The notes: generated by a model from the letters alone, not told the origin. A stretch of DNA of 64,000 nucleotides from Sandaracinus amylolyticus (GCF_021631985.1 NZ_CP070225.1:3472001-3536000), one strand, 5' to 3'; shown: positions 24,938 through 34,064, counted from the first letter of the stretch. Numbers and translations are program-made.

Positions 24938-25057
24938 TTCGACCTCCGCGAGTGAAAACGCGAAGGGACTTCGCAAGCGGAGTGCCGAAGATGCGTACAT
25001 CTCACGACGCGGTGCATCGTGCGACCGCGCACGAAGAGCGCGCGACACCGCGCCTCG

Positions 25058-26527
25058 TCAGCGACGCACGAGCACGACGTAGAAGTACGAGCCGTTCCAC
25101 GGAATCACGCGATCCACGCGGAAATTCTCACGGAGCCACGCGCTGGCGGCGAGGCGACGCTCGACGGGCTCGCCCGCGAGCCCCGTGACGCTCGCGTCTC
25201 GATCGATGCGCGGCGCCACGAACGAGCGGAGCACGATCACCGACGCGCCCCGCGCCGCGAGCAGCTCGGGCTCGACCTGTTTGTCGAGGTGTGCTCCAGG
25301 GCGCCGACCGATCGTGGGATCGGTGATCCCACCGAGATCGACCACGTCGAAGCCGCCCGCCCACGGCAGATATCCGACGTCGACCAGCGCGACCGGCGCG
25401 TCGCCCGCGAGCGCCGCGAGCTCGTGCGCGAGCGGTGCGCCGATGCGCGCGCGCGTCTCGCCGATCTCGCGGGCACGCGGGATCTGCACGAGCGCGTCGA
25501 CGGCGGGCGCGACGATCGCGAGCACGACCGCGACGATCGCGATGCGCCTCCGCAGCCCGCGCGTCAGCGCGATCGCGCGCGCGCCACCGATGCCCGCGAG
25601 CAGCGCGTACGCGGGAACGATCGGCGCGAACAGGCGGAACCCCGGCATCCAGTCTCCGCCCGCAATCGCCACCGCGATCACGTGCGCCGAGAGCGCGAGC
25701 GCGAGGAAGCGCAGCGTGCGCGCGCGACGCGCGGCGCGGAACGCGAGCAGCGCACCGCCGCCGAGCCCGGTCACGATCACGAGGCCGCGCGCCACGTAGC
25801 CGATGCCGCGCGAGAGCTCGCCCGGCTTCGCGTCCCACGCGAGCGGGATCGCGGAGCCGAAGAGCGCGACACGGAACGCGACGAGCGAGAGCGCACCGAG
25901 CGCCGCGATCGAGAGCGCGATCTTCGCCTCGCGTCGATCGCGCGCCGCGCACGTCGCGATCAGCGCAGTCGAGAGGACCGCGGTCTCGGGCCTGAGCCAC
26001 GCGAGCGCCGCGATCGCGACGCCGAGGATCGCACCGCGCGGCGCGGGTCGCGCGATCGCAGCGAGACACGCGATCGTCGCAGCGAGCGCGGCCATGCCGG
26101 TCTCGAGCCCCGCGACGCTCCAGATGCCGAGCGTCGCGCCGCTGCCCGCGATCAGCGCGACGAGCCACGCGCTCGGCCCACCGAGCGCATGCCGCGACGC
26201 TGCACGGCACGCGAGCGCCGCCGCGAGCGCGCCACACGCGAGGCCCACGATCTTCGACGCGATCAGCGGGTCGAGCCCGACGAGCTCCGCGACGACGCCG
26301 GGCACGATCGCGAGCGGCCCGGTGACGCCGTCGGTCGGAGGCCCGTCGATCATCGTCCAACCGAGGCCGCGCGCGAGCCGTCGCGCGTAGCGCGCGAGCA
26401 CGTAGGCGTCGTCGACCGTGTAGTCGAACGCCGCGCAGCCGATCGCGAGCACCAGCGCCGCTGCGAGGGCGGGCGGCGCGGCGCGCGCGCGATCGACGGG
26501 GCCACGTTCGAGCGGCGCGTTCGTCAT
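25058..26527 (-). CDS. GT-C-like polytopic glycosyltransferase
   Basis: The 489 aa membrane protein has about ten transmembrane segments. The first periplasmic loop carries the GT-C signature region: DYTVDDAYVLARYARRLA at 35-52 followed by DGPPTDGVTGPL, with the acidic pair D39/D40. This matches enzymes that use polyprenyl-phosphate sugars, such as the ArnT, PMT and arabinosyltransferase-like families. A C-terminal periplasmic region (from about 370) ends in WNGSYFYVVLVRR. It probably transfers a sugar to a lipid, glycan or protein at the outer face of the inner membrane. It is divergent from the kinase gene with only 38 bp between starts. Confidence 0.75.
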   Translation of the reverse strand: MTNAPLERGPVDRARAAPPALAAALVLAIGCAAFDYTVDDAYVLARYARRLARGLGWTMIDGPPTDGVTGPLAIVPGVVAELVGLDPLIASKIVGLACGALAAALACRAASRHALGGPSAWLVALIAGSGATLGIWSVAGLETGMAALAATIACLAAIARPAPRGAILGVAIAALAWLRPETAVLSTALIATCAARDRREAKIALSIAALGALSLVAFRVALFGSAIPLAWDAKPGELSRGIGYVARGLVIVTGLGGGALLAFRAARRARTLRFLALALSAHVIAVAIAGGDWMPGFRLFAPIVPAYALLAGIGGARAIALTRGLRRRIAIVAVVLAIVAPAVDALVQIPRAREIGETRARIGAPLAHELAALAGDAPVALVDVGYLPWAGGFDVVDLGGITDPTIGRRPGAHLDKQVEPELLAARGASVIVLRSFVAPRIDRDASVTGLAGEPVERRLAASAWLRENFRVDRVIPWNGSYFYVVLVRR

Positions 26528-26565
26528 CTCGGGTATGCTCGCTCCCGCCCTCGACGCGCGCGGCG

Positions 26566-27591
26566 ATGGAACCCGGCACCCGCATCGGCAAGTACGTGAT
26601 CGACGCCCGCTTGGGCGAAGGGGGCAACGGCACGGTCTACGCCGCGCGCGACGGAGTCCTCGGGCGTCACGTCGCGCTCAAGATCCTTCATCCGCACCTC
26701 GTCTCCGACGCGCAGATCGCGGCGCGCTTCAGACAAGAGGCGCAGGCCATGGCCCAGCTCAACCATCCCAACGTCGTGATCGTCCACGACTTCGTGGGCG
26801 AGGCCAACCGTTGGGCGATCGTGATGGAGCTCGCCGTGGACGGCGAGACCCTCGGATCGCTGATCAAACGCGAGCAGCGGCTCGATCCGGCGCGCGCGGT
26901 GCGGCTCTGCGCGCAGATCGCGGCGGGGCTCGGTCATGCGCATGCGCGCGGCATCGTGCACCGCGACGTGAAGCCCGCGAACGTGCTCGTGCTCCGCGAT
27001 GCCGGCCACGACGTCGCGAAGATCACCGACTTCGGCATCGCGCGCGTGGCGAACGGCGAGCGGCGCACCCAGGCCCAGCTGACGCTCGGGACGCTCTGGT
27101 ACATCGCGCCCGAGCAGGCGCAGAACTCGAGCGTCGACGCGCGCGCCGACGTCTACTCGCTCGGCGCGACGCTCTACGAGGCGCTCACCGGGAGCGTCCC
27201 CTTCCCCTACGACAACGCGGCGCGCGTGCTCGCGGCGCACATCTCGGAGATGCCGCGCCCACCGTCGACGCGCGCCCCCGGAGTCCCCGCGGCGCTCGAC
27301 GATCTCGTCCTGCGTTGTCTCTCGAAGAACCCCGACGAGCGCCCGCGCGACGGCGATCACCTCGCCGCGCTGCTCGGTGCGATCGTCCCCGCGCCCGCGC
27401 GTCTGCCGATCCCATCGACGCAGGTCGCGAGCGCCGCGCCCATCGCGCCCGTCGCGCCGCCGCGCCCGCAGCGCTTCACGCGCGAGGAGAGCCAGGTCGG
27501 CATGTGGATCGGCATCGGAGGCCTGGTGCTCCTCGCAGGAGTCTGCCTGCTCGGCAGCTTCCTCTGCGTGCTCACCGGCTTCCTCCGTTGA
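26566..27591 (+). CDS. Hanks-type serine/threonine protein kinase, membrane-anchored
   Basis: The 341 aa protein has a complete kinase domain at about 10-265. It shows LGEGGNGTVY (Gly loop), VALKIL with K39, HRDVKPANV, ITDFGIARV, GTLWYIAPEQ and ARADVYSLGATLYEAL. A Pro-rich linker leads to one C-terminal transmembrane helix (about 310-335), with almost nothing outside. There is thus no sensor domain on the far side, unlike PASTA kinases. It should phosphorylate Thr residues that FHA proteins read; three FHA proteins and a PP2C phosphatase are encoded in this window. A TATGCT hexamer lies at 26534-26539. Confidence 0.95.
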   Translation: MEPGTRIGKYVIDARLGEGGNGTVYAARDGVLGRHVALKILHPHLVSDAQIAARFRQEAQAMAQLNHPNVVIVHDFVGEANRWAIVMELAVDGETLGSLIKREQRLDPARAVRLCAQIAAGLGHAHARGIVHRDVKPANVLVLRDAGHDVAKITDFGIARVANGERRTQAQLTLGTLWYIAPEQAQNSSVDARADVYSLGATLYEALTGSVPFPYDNAARVLAAHISEMPRPPSTRAPGVPAALDDLVLRCLSKNPDERPRDGDHLAALLGAIVPAPARLPIPSTQVASAAPIAPVAPPRPQRFTREESQVGMWIGIGGLVLLAGVCLLGSFLCVLTGFLR

Positions 27592-27622
27592 GGGCGCTCG
27601 TCTCGTCCTTCGACACACACGC

Positions 27623-27653
27623 GTGACATCGCGCACGCGAGACCTGCTACCCT
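27623..27653 (+). promoter_or_regulatory. Putative promoter of the HD phosphohydrolase gene
   Basis: GTGACA (27623-27628) and TACCCT (27648-27653) with a 19-bp spacer. The latter lies 9 nt before the ATG. Both the GTGACR element and the GCTACCCTC context recur upstream of the RCC1 lipoprotein at 17339. Confidence 0.4.
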
Positions 27654-27662
27654 CCGCACGCG

Positions 27663-29420
27663 ATGCTCCGCACGCGCGTCATCGCCGGCTGGACCTCGTC
27701 GATCGTGCTCGCGCTGGTCTTCGCGACGCTCGTCACGATGTTCGCGCGCATCGAGGTCTTCGTGGAGCCACTCCGCGTGGTCCCCGGCGAGCCAGCACCG
27801 GTCACGCTGCGCCTCGCGCCCACGCGCATCCACGCGACCGAGGACGGGCAGGTCCGACCGATCCGCATGATCGCGCCGCGCGTCGCGCGCGGTGAAATCG
27901 TCGAGGATCCCGTCACCGCCGCGCTCGTGACGTCCTACGAGGACGCGCGCCGCCCGCCCCGCGCCGACGAGATCATCGGGCTCTTCGCGGTCTACTTCTT
28001 CCTCGGCCTGCTCGCGGCGACGTGGCTCCGCATGCTGAGCCCCGGGCGCGGCGCGCTGATGCGCACGCAGCTCGGCCTGCTCGGGATCACGCTGCTCCTC
28101 GTCTCGTACGCGAAGCTCTACTTCCTGCTCACCGACGCCGCGACGACGCTCGTCCCGATCGGTGCGCTCTCGCTCTGGGTGCGCGTCTATCTCGATCGCC
28201 GCACCGCGTTCATGATCGCGCTGGTCGCGAGCTGCGTCGTCGCGTCGATGGCGGACTTCGATCCGATCGCGGCAGTCGTCTTCCTCGCGTGCGGCATGAG
28301 CCCGGTGCTGCTCGTGCGCGATCGCAAGAAGACGTGGACGATGCTGCCCGCGGGCGTCGCCGGCGGCATCGCGGGCGCCGCGCTCTTCGCCGCGGCACGC
28401 GTGCTCTTCGTCGGCGAGTTCGATCTCGACGCCGAGCTCGCGCAGCCGCTGCGCTCCGACTTCCTCGGCGCGCTCGCGTCGGGCCCGCTCGCCGGGATCG
28501 TCGCGGTCGGCTTCCATCCGCTCTCGTGGCGCGCGCTCGGCGCGGTGTCGCGACAGCGCCTGCTCGAGCTCTCCGACCTCGATCAGCCGCTCCTCCGCAA
28601 GATGGCGAAGGAAGCGCCGGGCTCGTGGGAGCACGCGCGCGCGATGGCGAACCTCGCCGAGGCCGCCGCGAACGCGATCGGCGGCGACGCGCTGCTCACG
28701 CGCGTCGGCGCCTACTACCACGACCTCGGCAAGACGATTCAGCCGAAGCTCTTCGTCGAGAACCTCACGCGCGGCGAGCAGACGCCCCACGCGCAGTACG
28801 AGCCCGACGTGAGCGCCGACGCGATCATGGCGCACGTGGTCGAGGGCACGAACATCCTGCGTCGGGGCGGCGTGCCCGAGCCCGTCGTGGAGTTCGCGTA
28901 CACGCACCACGGCACGAGCGTGATCGAGTTCTTCTGGCACAAGACGCTCGAGGCCGGGAACCCGAAGGGCCGCGACGAGTCGTTCTTCCGCTATCCCGGC
29001 ATGCGCCCGCGCACGAAGGAGACGGCGATCCTCATGCTCGTCGACTCCATCGAGGCCGCGTCGCGCACGATCGACCCGCCCGAGCGCGACAAGTTCGAGG
29101 AGATGGTGCAGCGCATCGTCTTCGTGAAGCTGCGCCAGGGTCAGCTCGACGAGTCCGGCCTCACGCTCGCCGATCTGCGCACGCTGACGACGCAGCTCGT
29201 CGACACGCTCTGCAACGTGCACCACTCGCGCATCCGCTACCCGTGGCAGGACCGGAAGGACAAGGGCGAGAAGCAGCTGCCCATCCCCGGCGCGGCCACC
29301 GAAGAAGAAGTCGTCCGCGCGCGCGCCGAGGCCGAGGAGCGCGAGGCCGACACGCCGGAGAGCGAGACGCGTCCCACCGACAACGCATCCGAGGACCACG
29401 ACGACCATGACCACCACTGA
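27663..29420 (+). CDS. PgpH-like 7TM-HD phosphodiesterase
   Basis: The 585 aa protein has a first transmembrane helix, a short extracytoplasmic segment (about 30-105) and six to seven transmembrane helices to about 290. A cytoplasmic HD domain follows. The HD signature is GSWEHARAMANLAEAAANAIG, YYHDLGKTIQPKLFVEN, HVVEGTNI, THHGTSVIEFFWHK and LMLVDSIEAASRT. PgpH homologues hydrolyse c-di-AMP. This one has a much shorter external domain than the usual 250-300 residues. The C-terminus is acidic and His-rich (EDHDDHDHH). No c-di-AMP cyclase is in the window, so the substrate is by homology. It overlaps the acyl-CoA dehydrogenase gene by 14 nt. Confidence 0.88.
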   Translation: MLRTRVIAGWTSSIVLALVFATLVTMFARIEVFVEPLRVVPGEPAPVTLRLAPTRIHATEDGQVRPIRMIAPRVARGEIVEDPVTAALVTSYEDARRPPRADEIIGLFAVYFFLGLLAATWLRMLSPGRGALMRTQLGLLGITLLLVSYAKLYFLLTDAATTLVPIGALSLWVRVYLDRRTAFMIALVASCVVASMADFDPIAAVVFLACGMSPVLLVRDRKKTWTMLPAGVAGGIAGAALFAAARVLFVGEFDLDAELAQPLRSDFLGALASGPLAGIVAVGFHPLSWRALGAVSRQRLLELSDLDQPLLRKMAKEAPGSWEHARAMANLAEAAANAIGGDALLTRVGAYYHDLGKTIQPKLFVENLTRGEQTPHAQYEPDVSADAIMAHVVEGTNILRRGGVPEPVVEFAYTHHGTSVIEFFWHKTLEAGNPKGRDESFFRYPGMRPRTKETAILMLVDSIEAASRTIDPPERDKFEEMVQRIVFVKLRQGQLDESGLTLADLRTLTTQLVDTLCNVHHSRIRYPWQDRKDKGEKQLPIPGAATEEEVVRARAEAEEREADTPESETRPTDNASEDHDDHDHH

Positions 29421-31131
29421 TCGCAGCTTCATGAAGTCGCTCTTCGGCGGGGTGATCGAGCAGGACCTCGTCTTCCCGTATCCAGAGCTCAAGGCCGACG
29501 AGCGCGAGAACCTCTCGCTGATGCTCGACAACGTGCAGAAGTTCTGCGAGACGCGCGTCGACTCCAAGAAGATCGACAAGGAGCACACGATCCCCGAGGA
29601 GGTGCTCGCGGGCATGAAGGAGCTCGGGCTCTTCGGCCTCTCGATCCCCGAGGAGTACGGCGGGCTCGGCCTCAGCACGACGTCCTACGCGCGCGTGATG
29701 CAGGAGGTCGCGGCGTACGACGCGTCGCTCGCGGTCACGATGGGCGCGCACCAGTCGATCGGCTGCAAGGCGATCGTCCTGCTCGGCACCGAGGCCCAGA
29801 AGCGCAAGTACCTCCCGCGCCTCGCGAGCGGCGAGCAGGTCGCGGCGTTCGCGCTCACCGAGCCCGGCGCGGGCAGCGACGCGGCGAGCATCACCACGCG
29901 CGCCGAGCTCTCGCCCGACGGCGAGCACTACATCCTGAACGGCTCGAAGATCTGGATCACGAACGGCGGCTTCGCCGACGTCTTCACGGTGTTCGCGCGC
30001 ACCACCGAGCTCGATCCGAGCGCGAAGCCGAAGATCACCGCGCTGATCGTCGAGCGCGCACACGGCGTGAAGAACGGCCCGAACGAAGAGAAGATGGGCA
30101 TCCGCGGCTCGTCGACGACCGAGATCTTCTTCGACGACGTGCGCGTGCCCGCCGGCAACGTGATCGGCGAGGCCGGCCGCGGCTTCAAGGTCGCGATGGA
30201 GGTGCTCAACAACGGGCGCCTCGGCCTCGCGGCGGGCTGCGTCGGCGCGAGCAAGCGCCTCATCGACATGGCGACCGAGCGCGTCAACGAGCGCAAGGCG
30301 TTCGGCCGCAGCATCGGCGACTTCGGGATGATCAAGGAGAAGATCGCGCGGATGGTCTGCGAGACCTACGCGCTCGAGTCGATGACGTACCTGACGACCG
30401 GGCTCGTCGACGCGAAGGTCGCCGACTACTCGGTCGAGAGCGCGATCTGCAAGGTGTTCGGCAGCGAGACGCTGTGGAGCGTCGTCAACGAGACGCTGCA
30501 GATCGCGGCGGGCATCGGCTACATGGTCGAGTACCCGTACGAGCGCCTGATGCGCGACTCGCGCATCAACATGATCTTCGAGGGCACCAACGAGATCCTA
30601 CGCGCGTTCATCGCGCTCGCGGGCATGCAGGGCCCGGGGCGCCAGCTCGCAGAGGTCGCGCGCGCGATGCGCGAGCCGATCAAGGGCTTCGGCCCCCTCA
30701 GCGAGTACGTGATCCAGCGCGCGCGCAGCGTGATCGGCCGCGAGCGGCTGAGCCGCGCACATCCGGTGCTCGCGCGCGAGACCGTGCTCTTCGAGCAGCA
30801 GACCGCCGCGCTCGCCGCGGCGACCGAGCGCGTGCTGCGCAAGCACGGCAAGGACATCGCGGAGAAGCAGTTCGTGCAGAAGCGCATCGCCGAGGTCGCG
30901 ATCGACCTCTACGCGATGGCGGCGACGCTCTCGCGCACCACGCGCGCGATCGAGGCGCGCGGCGAAGAAGGCGCGCGGCGCGAGATCGAGCTCTGTCAGG
31001 GCTTCGCGATCATCGCCGAGAAGCGCCTCGCGGATCGGCTCGGCGAGATGGAGCGCGACAGCGACGAGCTGCTGAAGAGCATCGCGACCCGCGCCTACGA
31101 GGACCGCGGGTACCCGCTCGACATCGTTTGA
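29407..31131 (+). CDS. Acyl-CoA dehydrogenase (very-long-chain type)
   Basis: The 574 aa FAD enzyme has LGLFGLSIPEEYGGLGLS, FALTEPGAGSDAAS, NGSKIWITNGG and the catalytic-base region MIFEGTNEILR. The extra C-terminal helical domain (from about 425) is shared with mitochondrial VLCAD/ACAD9 rather than with short-chain forms. It should introduce the alpha-beta double bond in long acyl-CoA, passing electrons to an ETF. The ATG lies inside the last codons of the PgpH-like gene. No other beta-oxidation gene is adjacent. It could serve general fatty-acid catabolism. Confidence 0.93.
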   Translation: MTTTDRSFMKSLFGGVIEQDLVFPYPELKADERENLSLMLDNVQKFCETRVDSKKIDKEHTIPEEVLAGMKELGLFGLSIPEEYGGLGLSTTSYARVMQEVAAYDASLAVTMGAHQSIGCKAIVLLGTEAQKRKYLPRLASGEQVAAFALTEPGAGSDAASITTRAELSPDGEHYILNGSKIWITNGGFADVFTVFARTTELDPSAKPKITALIVERAHGVKNGPNEEKMGIRGSSTTEIFFDDVRVPAGNVIGEAGRGFKVAMEVLNNGRLGLAAGCVGASKRLIDMATERVNERKAFGRSIGDFGMIKEKIARMVCETYALESMTYLTTGLVDAKVADYSVESAICKVFGSETLWSVVNETLQIAAGIGYMVEYPYERLMRDSRINMIFEGTNEILRAFIALAGMQGPGRQLAEVARAMREPIKGFGPLSEYVIQRARSVIGRERLSRAHPVLARETVLFEQQTAALAAATERVLRKHGKDIAEKQFVQKRIAEVAIDLYAMAATLSRTTRAIEARGEEGARREIELCQGFAIIAEKRLADRLGEMERDSDELLKSIATRAYEDRGYPLDIV

Positions 31132-31143
31132 GCTCCAACCTTC

Positions 31144-31722
31144 TCAGCGCGCGAGCAGCGCGCCCGCCACCACGATCGGCCAAGCCCACAGCGCCAGCCC
31201 CGCGACCCACCACGCCGCGAGCAGCGCCGCATCCCCCACGCCGGGCTCGATCTCGCGATCGAGCCCGAGCCGCTTCCGCGCGTCCTCGACGCGCTCCTCG
31301 AGCATCGCCTCGTCGAGCTCGCTCGCCGCATAGAGGCTCTTGCTCCGGCGCCCCCGCGCGAACGCCGTGAGCACCGCGCGCGGCGCGATGAACACGCCGT
31401 ACTGCATCGCGAACAGGTTCAGCACCCACGCCGCGAGGTGCCCGCCGCACCCCGCGCCGATCTCCCACGCCGCGATCTCCGACTCACCGGTCCAGTCCGC
31501 CGCGTAGCCGGTGAGCACGTGGTGCAGGTCGTGGAGCTTCACCGCGCGACGGCGCGCGTCGCTGTTCGGGAAGCCGATCGGGATGCCCGCGATCTTCTTC
31601 AGCTCGACCCACGTCGCTTCGTAGCCGCCGTCTCCGAAGCCCCACGCGTCGAAGTACTTCTTCCGCGCTTCGCGGAGCGAGAGCGTTCCTTCGTAGACGA
31701 CCGTTCCTGCTGCTGCTTCCAC
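31144..31722 (-). CDS. Coq4-like protein
   Basis: A 192 aa product from a GTG with GGAGGAGGG 6 nt upstream. It contains a metal-binding motif HDxxHx(11)E (HDLHHVLTGYAADWTGE), the hallmark of the COQ4 family, which removes the C1 carboxyl and hydroxylates that ring carbon in ubiquinone synthesis. The C-terminal part adds one or two hydrophobic segments (AALLAAWWVAGLALWAWPIVV). It starts inside the tetR coding region, so the two genes overlap by 124 nt in different frames, and probably share a transcript. Coq4 homologues outside quinone operons occur in bacteria with unknown roles. Confidence 0.7.
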   Translation of the reverse strand: MEAAAGTVVYEGTLSLREARKKYFDAWGFGDGGYEATWVELKKIAGIPIGFPNSDARRRAVKLHDLHHVLTGYAADWTGESEIAAWEIGAGCGGHLAAWVLNLFAMQYGVFIAPRAVLTAFARGRRSKSLYAASELDEAMLEERVEDARKRLGLDREIEPGVGDAALLAAWWVAGLALWAWPIVVAGALLAR

Positions 31723-32363
31723 GATCCACCCTCCTCCGCGAGCCCGCGCACCAAGAGCTCGAGCGACGCGCGCAAATGCGCGCGCGCCGCGTCCACGCTC
31801 GGCGAAGCGCCGCCGAGCCAGCCCATCAGCGCGAAGATGTAGAGACCGAACACGGTCACCGCGGCGAGCATCGAGGGCACGTCCGCGCGCACCGCGCCGA
31901 CCTGCTTGTGCTGCTCGATGCGCTCGACGAGCGCGCCCACGAACGCCGAGTCGATCTCCTCGCGCGCGCGCCGCGCGCCCTCGGTCGCGAACGCGAGCTC
32001 CTTCACGAAGATGCGCGCGAGCTCCGGGTCCTTCGCGTACATCGCGAAGAAGCGTCCGAAGATCGCGTCGAGCTCCGCGACCAATCCGCCCTCGGTGCGC
32101 AGCGCGAGCGCCTGCGCGGCCGTGCGTCGCATGCGGTCCTGGAAGACCATCGCGACGAGGTCGACCTTCGTCGGCGCGTAGAGGAACACCGTCCCCTTCG
32201 CGATCCCGGCGCGCTCTGCGACCGCCTGGGTCGTCGTCGCGTCGAACCCTCGCTCCTTGAAGAGCGCAGCTGCCGCGTCGCGGATCGCCGCTTCCTTCTC
32301 GGCCTTCTTGCGCTCGCGGAGCCCGCCGCCCTCGTGCTCGTCCCGATTCATGACCCGAGTCAT
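31599..32363 (-). CDS. TetR-family transcriptional regulator
   Basis: The 254 aa regulator has an N-terminal helix-turn-helix at about 22-68 (IRDAAAALFKERGF...TTTQAVAERAGIAKGTVFLYAPTK). A helical ligand-binding domain follows to about 205. A Ser/Arg/Lys-rich tail follows, encoded by the stretch that overlaps the Coq4-like gene and probably constrained by that overlap. The start is either ATG 32363 or ATG 32351. The first lies inside a palindromic operator, so the second is possible. It probably represses itself, the Coq4-like gene and perhaps the divergent lipoprotein gene. The inducer is unknown. Confidence 0.9.
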   Translation of the reverse strand: MTRVMNRDEHEGGGLRERKKAEKEAAIRDAAAALFKERGFDATTTQAVAERAGIAKGTVFLYAPTKVDLVAMVFQDRMRRTAAQALALRTEGGLVAELDAIFGRFFAMYAKDPELARIFVKELAFATEGARRAREEIDSAFVGALVERIEQHKQVGAVRADVPSMLAAVTVFGLYIFALMGWLGGASPSVDAARAHLRASLELLVRGLAEEGGSWKQQQERSSTKERSRSAKRGRSTSTRGASETAATKRRGSS

Positions 32364-32379
32364 TTATGACCACAGTCAT
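32350..32379. promoter_or_regulatory. Twin TetR-type operators
   Basis: Two copies of ATGAC-N4-GTCAT (32350-32363 and 32366-32379) lie 16 bp centre to centre at the tetR start. They form an AT-rich island in GC-rich DNA. The perfect 5-bp half-sites and placement suggest autorepression by the adjacent TetR protein, perhaps with two dimers on neighbouring helical turns. Confidence 0.7.
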
Positions 32380-32483
32380 TTTCGTGGTCAAGACCGGGCC
32401 GCGCGCGCTGTCGTGTGCGGCCGCCTCTTGCGGCCGATCCGGCGAACGTGGACGATCCGACTCTTCCTCGGAGGTCCTGCTCG

Positions 32484-33443
32484 ATGCATCGCTTGCCGTC
32501 GTTGTTCCTCGCTGCGCTCCTCGTCACGAACGTCACGGCCTGCGCGGAAGGAGGAGGCGGCACCGGGGGTGGCACGGACAGCGGCCCCGTGACGACGTCC
32601 GACGCCGGCCCGCGCGAGGACGGCGGCGGCACGCGGCGCGACGCATCGAGCGGCACCTGCGGCGCGGGCCAGCACACGTGCGGCGGCGGCTGCATCGACG
32701 ATCTGCCGAACGAGCCGGAGAACGGCTGTCGCCTCGGCTGCGGCGAGGCCTGCCCCGCGCCGCCCGGCATGGGCACTACGATCTGCAACGCCGGGGGCGA
32801 GTGCGACTTCGAGTGCACGCCTCCGTTCAACCGCGACGGCGACGCGTGCGTCTGCGTGCCGCGCACGTGCGACGACATGGGCGCGATGTGCGGCGCGCCC
32901 GACGACGGCTGCGGCACTCCGCTCGACTGCGGCAGCTGCGGCGCCGGCGGCTCGTGCATCGACGGCCGCTGCGCGTGCACGCCCGACGCCCGCGAGCCGA
33001 ACGACTCGCACACCACGGTCACGAGCCTCGGCACCTACGCGGACTCCGACGATCCCGACTTCGAGATGACGATGGTCAACCTCGACGACGATCGCGACGA
33101 GGACTGGTTCCGCTACGAGATCACCGACAGCAACACCGACAACGCGGTGATCACCGTGACGCTCGACGACATCCCGGCCGGCAGCGACTACCGGCTCGCG
33201 GCCTACTACGACTGCGGCTCGGACCCCGACCTCAGCACGTGCACCGCCGGCACTGGGGACAACATGGTCGGCCGCGGCTGCGCGTCGGACAACGCGGGCA
33301 CCGCGAGCGAGACGGTGACGATCGACACCGACTGCGATCGCTTCCTCAGCGCCAACGACAGCGGCACGCTCTACGTCCGCGTGACGTCCGCCACCTTCGG
33401 CGGCAGCTGCCAGGCCTACAGCCTCTCGATGCGCGTGCGGTGA
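32484..33443 (+). CDS. Cys-rich lipoprotein
   Basis: The 319 aa product begins MHRLPSLFLAALLVTNVTAC, a lipoprotein signal, with GGAGG 9 nt before the ATG. The longer frame from 32415 lacks this. A Gly/Thr/Asp-rich linker follows the Cys. The middle region (60-180) has many Cys in CxxGCxxxC-like patterns. The C-terminal 140 residues (REPNDSHTTVTSLGTY...DDRDEDWFRYEI) resemble the pre-peptidase C-terminal beta-sandwich seen in secreted proteins. It is probably surface exposed, and similar proteins are abundant in Polyangiales. Role unknown. Its stop touches the stop of the convergent CPBP gene. Confidence 0.75.
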   Translation: MHRLPSLFLAALLVTNVTACAEGGGGTGGGTDSGPVTTSDAGPREDGGGTRRDASSGTCGAGQHTCGGGCIDDLPNEPENGCRLGCGEACPAPPGMGTTICNAGGECDFECTPPFNRDGDACVCVPRTCDDMGAMCGAPDDGCGTPLDCGSCGAGGSCIDGRCACTPDAREPNDSHTTVTSLGTYADSDDPDFEMTMVNLDDDRDEDWFRYEITDSNTDNAVITVTLDDIPAGSDYRLAAYYDCGSDPDLSTCTAGTGDNMVGRGCASDNAGTASETVTIDTDCDRFLSANDSGTLYVRVTSATFGGSCQAYSLSMRVR

Positions 33444-34064
33444 TCAGCGGTCGCGCCGCACGCGCGCGACGAGCTTCGGCGGCTCGAGCCGGCCATCGCC
33501 GGGATCGAGCCGCGCGTCGTGCCGCGCGATCACGCGCAGGTTCACGACGTTGATCAGCACGTGCGCCACGATCGGCCCCTCGAGCGCGCCCGTCAGCTCG
33601 TAGATGCCGCCGAGCACGAAGCCCATCACGACCGCCCACGCGGTCCACGGCACGAGGTCGCGGCGCGGCGCGAGGTGCAGCAGCCCGAACCCGATCGACG
33701 TGACGACGTAGCCCAGCGCGGGCTGGAGCGCGCCGCGGAACAGCAGCTCTTCCGCCACACCGCTCGCCAGACCCAGCAGAACGAGCTGCGCGCCGCTCGC
33801 GCCCTCGACGAACGTCTTGAGCTCGCTGCGCAGCGCCTTCGCCCACCGCGTCCGCGCGAGCAGCGAGCGCGTCGACATGATCGTGATCATACCGACCACG
33901 AGACCGAGGCCGATCGACACGACGCTCGCGGCGCCCCCGAGATCCACGATCGCCGACGGATGTCTCACGATCATCGGCCGCCCCAGCGCGAGCCCGAGGC
34001 CCAGCGCCACGATGATCGTCACGGCGTACGCGACGAGCGCACCGGTGATGCGCCGACGGCTCAC
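33444..34064 (-). CDS. CPBP-family intramembrane metalloprotease
   Basis: The 206 aa polytopic protein has GVAEELLFRGALQP (EExxxR), GFGLLHLAPRRD (FxxxH) and a final HVLINVVNLRV, the three CPBP signatures. About six transmembrane helices. The start is a GTG preceded by AGGAAA. It is smaller than the paralogue at 3002-3985 and similar only at the motifs. The substrate is unknown. It is monocistronic and convergent with the lipoprotein gene. Confidence 0.85.
   Translation of the reverse strand: MSRRRITGALVAYAVTIIVALGLGLALGRPMIVRHPSAIVDLGGAASVVSIGLGLVVGMITIMSTRSLLARTRWAKALRSELKTFVEGASGAQLVLLGLASGVAEELLFRGALQPALGYVVTSIGFGLLHLAPRRDLVPWTAWAVVMGFVLGGIYELTGALEGPIVAHVLINVVNLRVIARHDARLDPGDGRLEPPKLVARVRRDR

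Noticed and set aside
27357-29678. Minus-strand frame of 773 codons
   Set aside because: Antisense to the kinase and PgpH-like genes; no recognisable domain.
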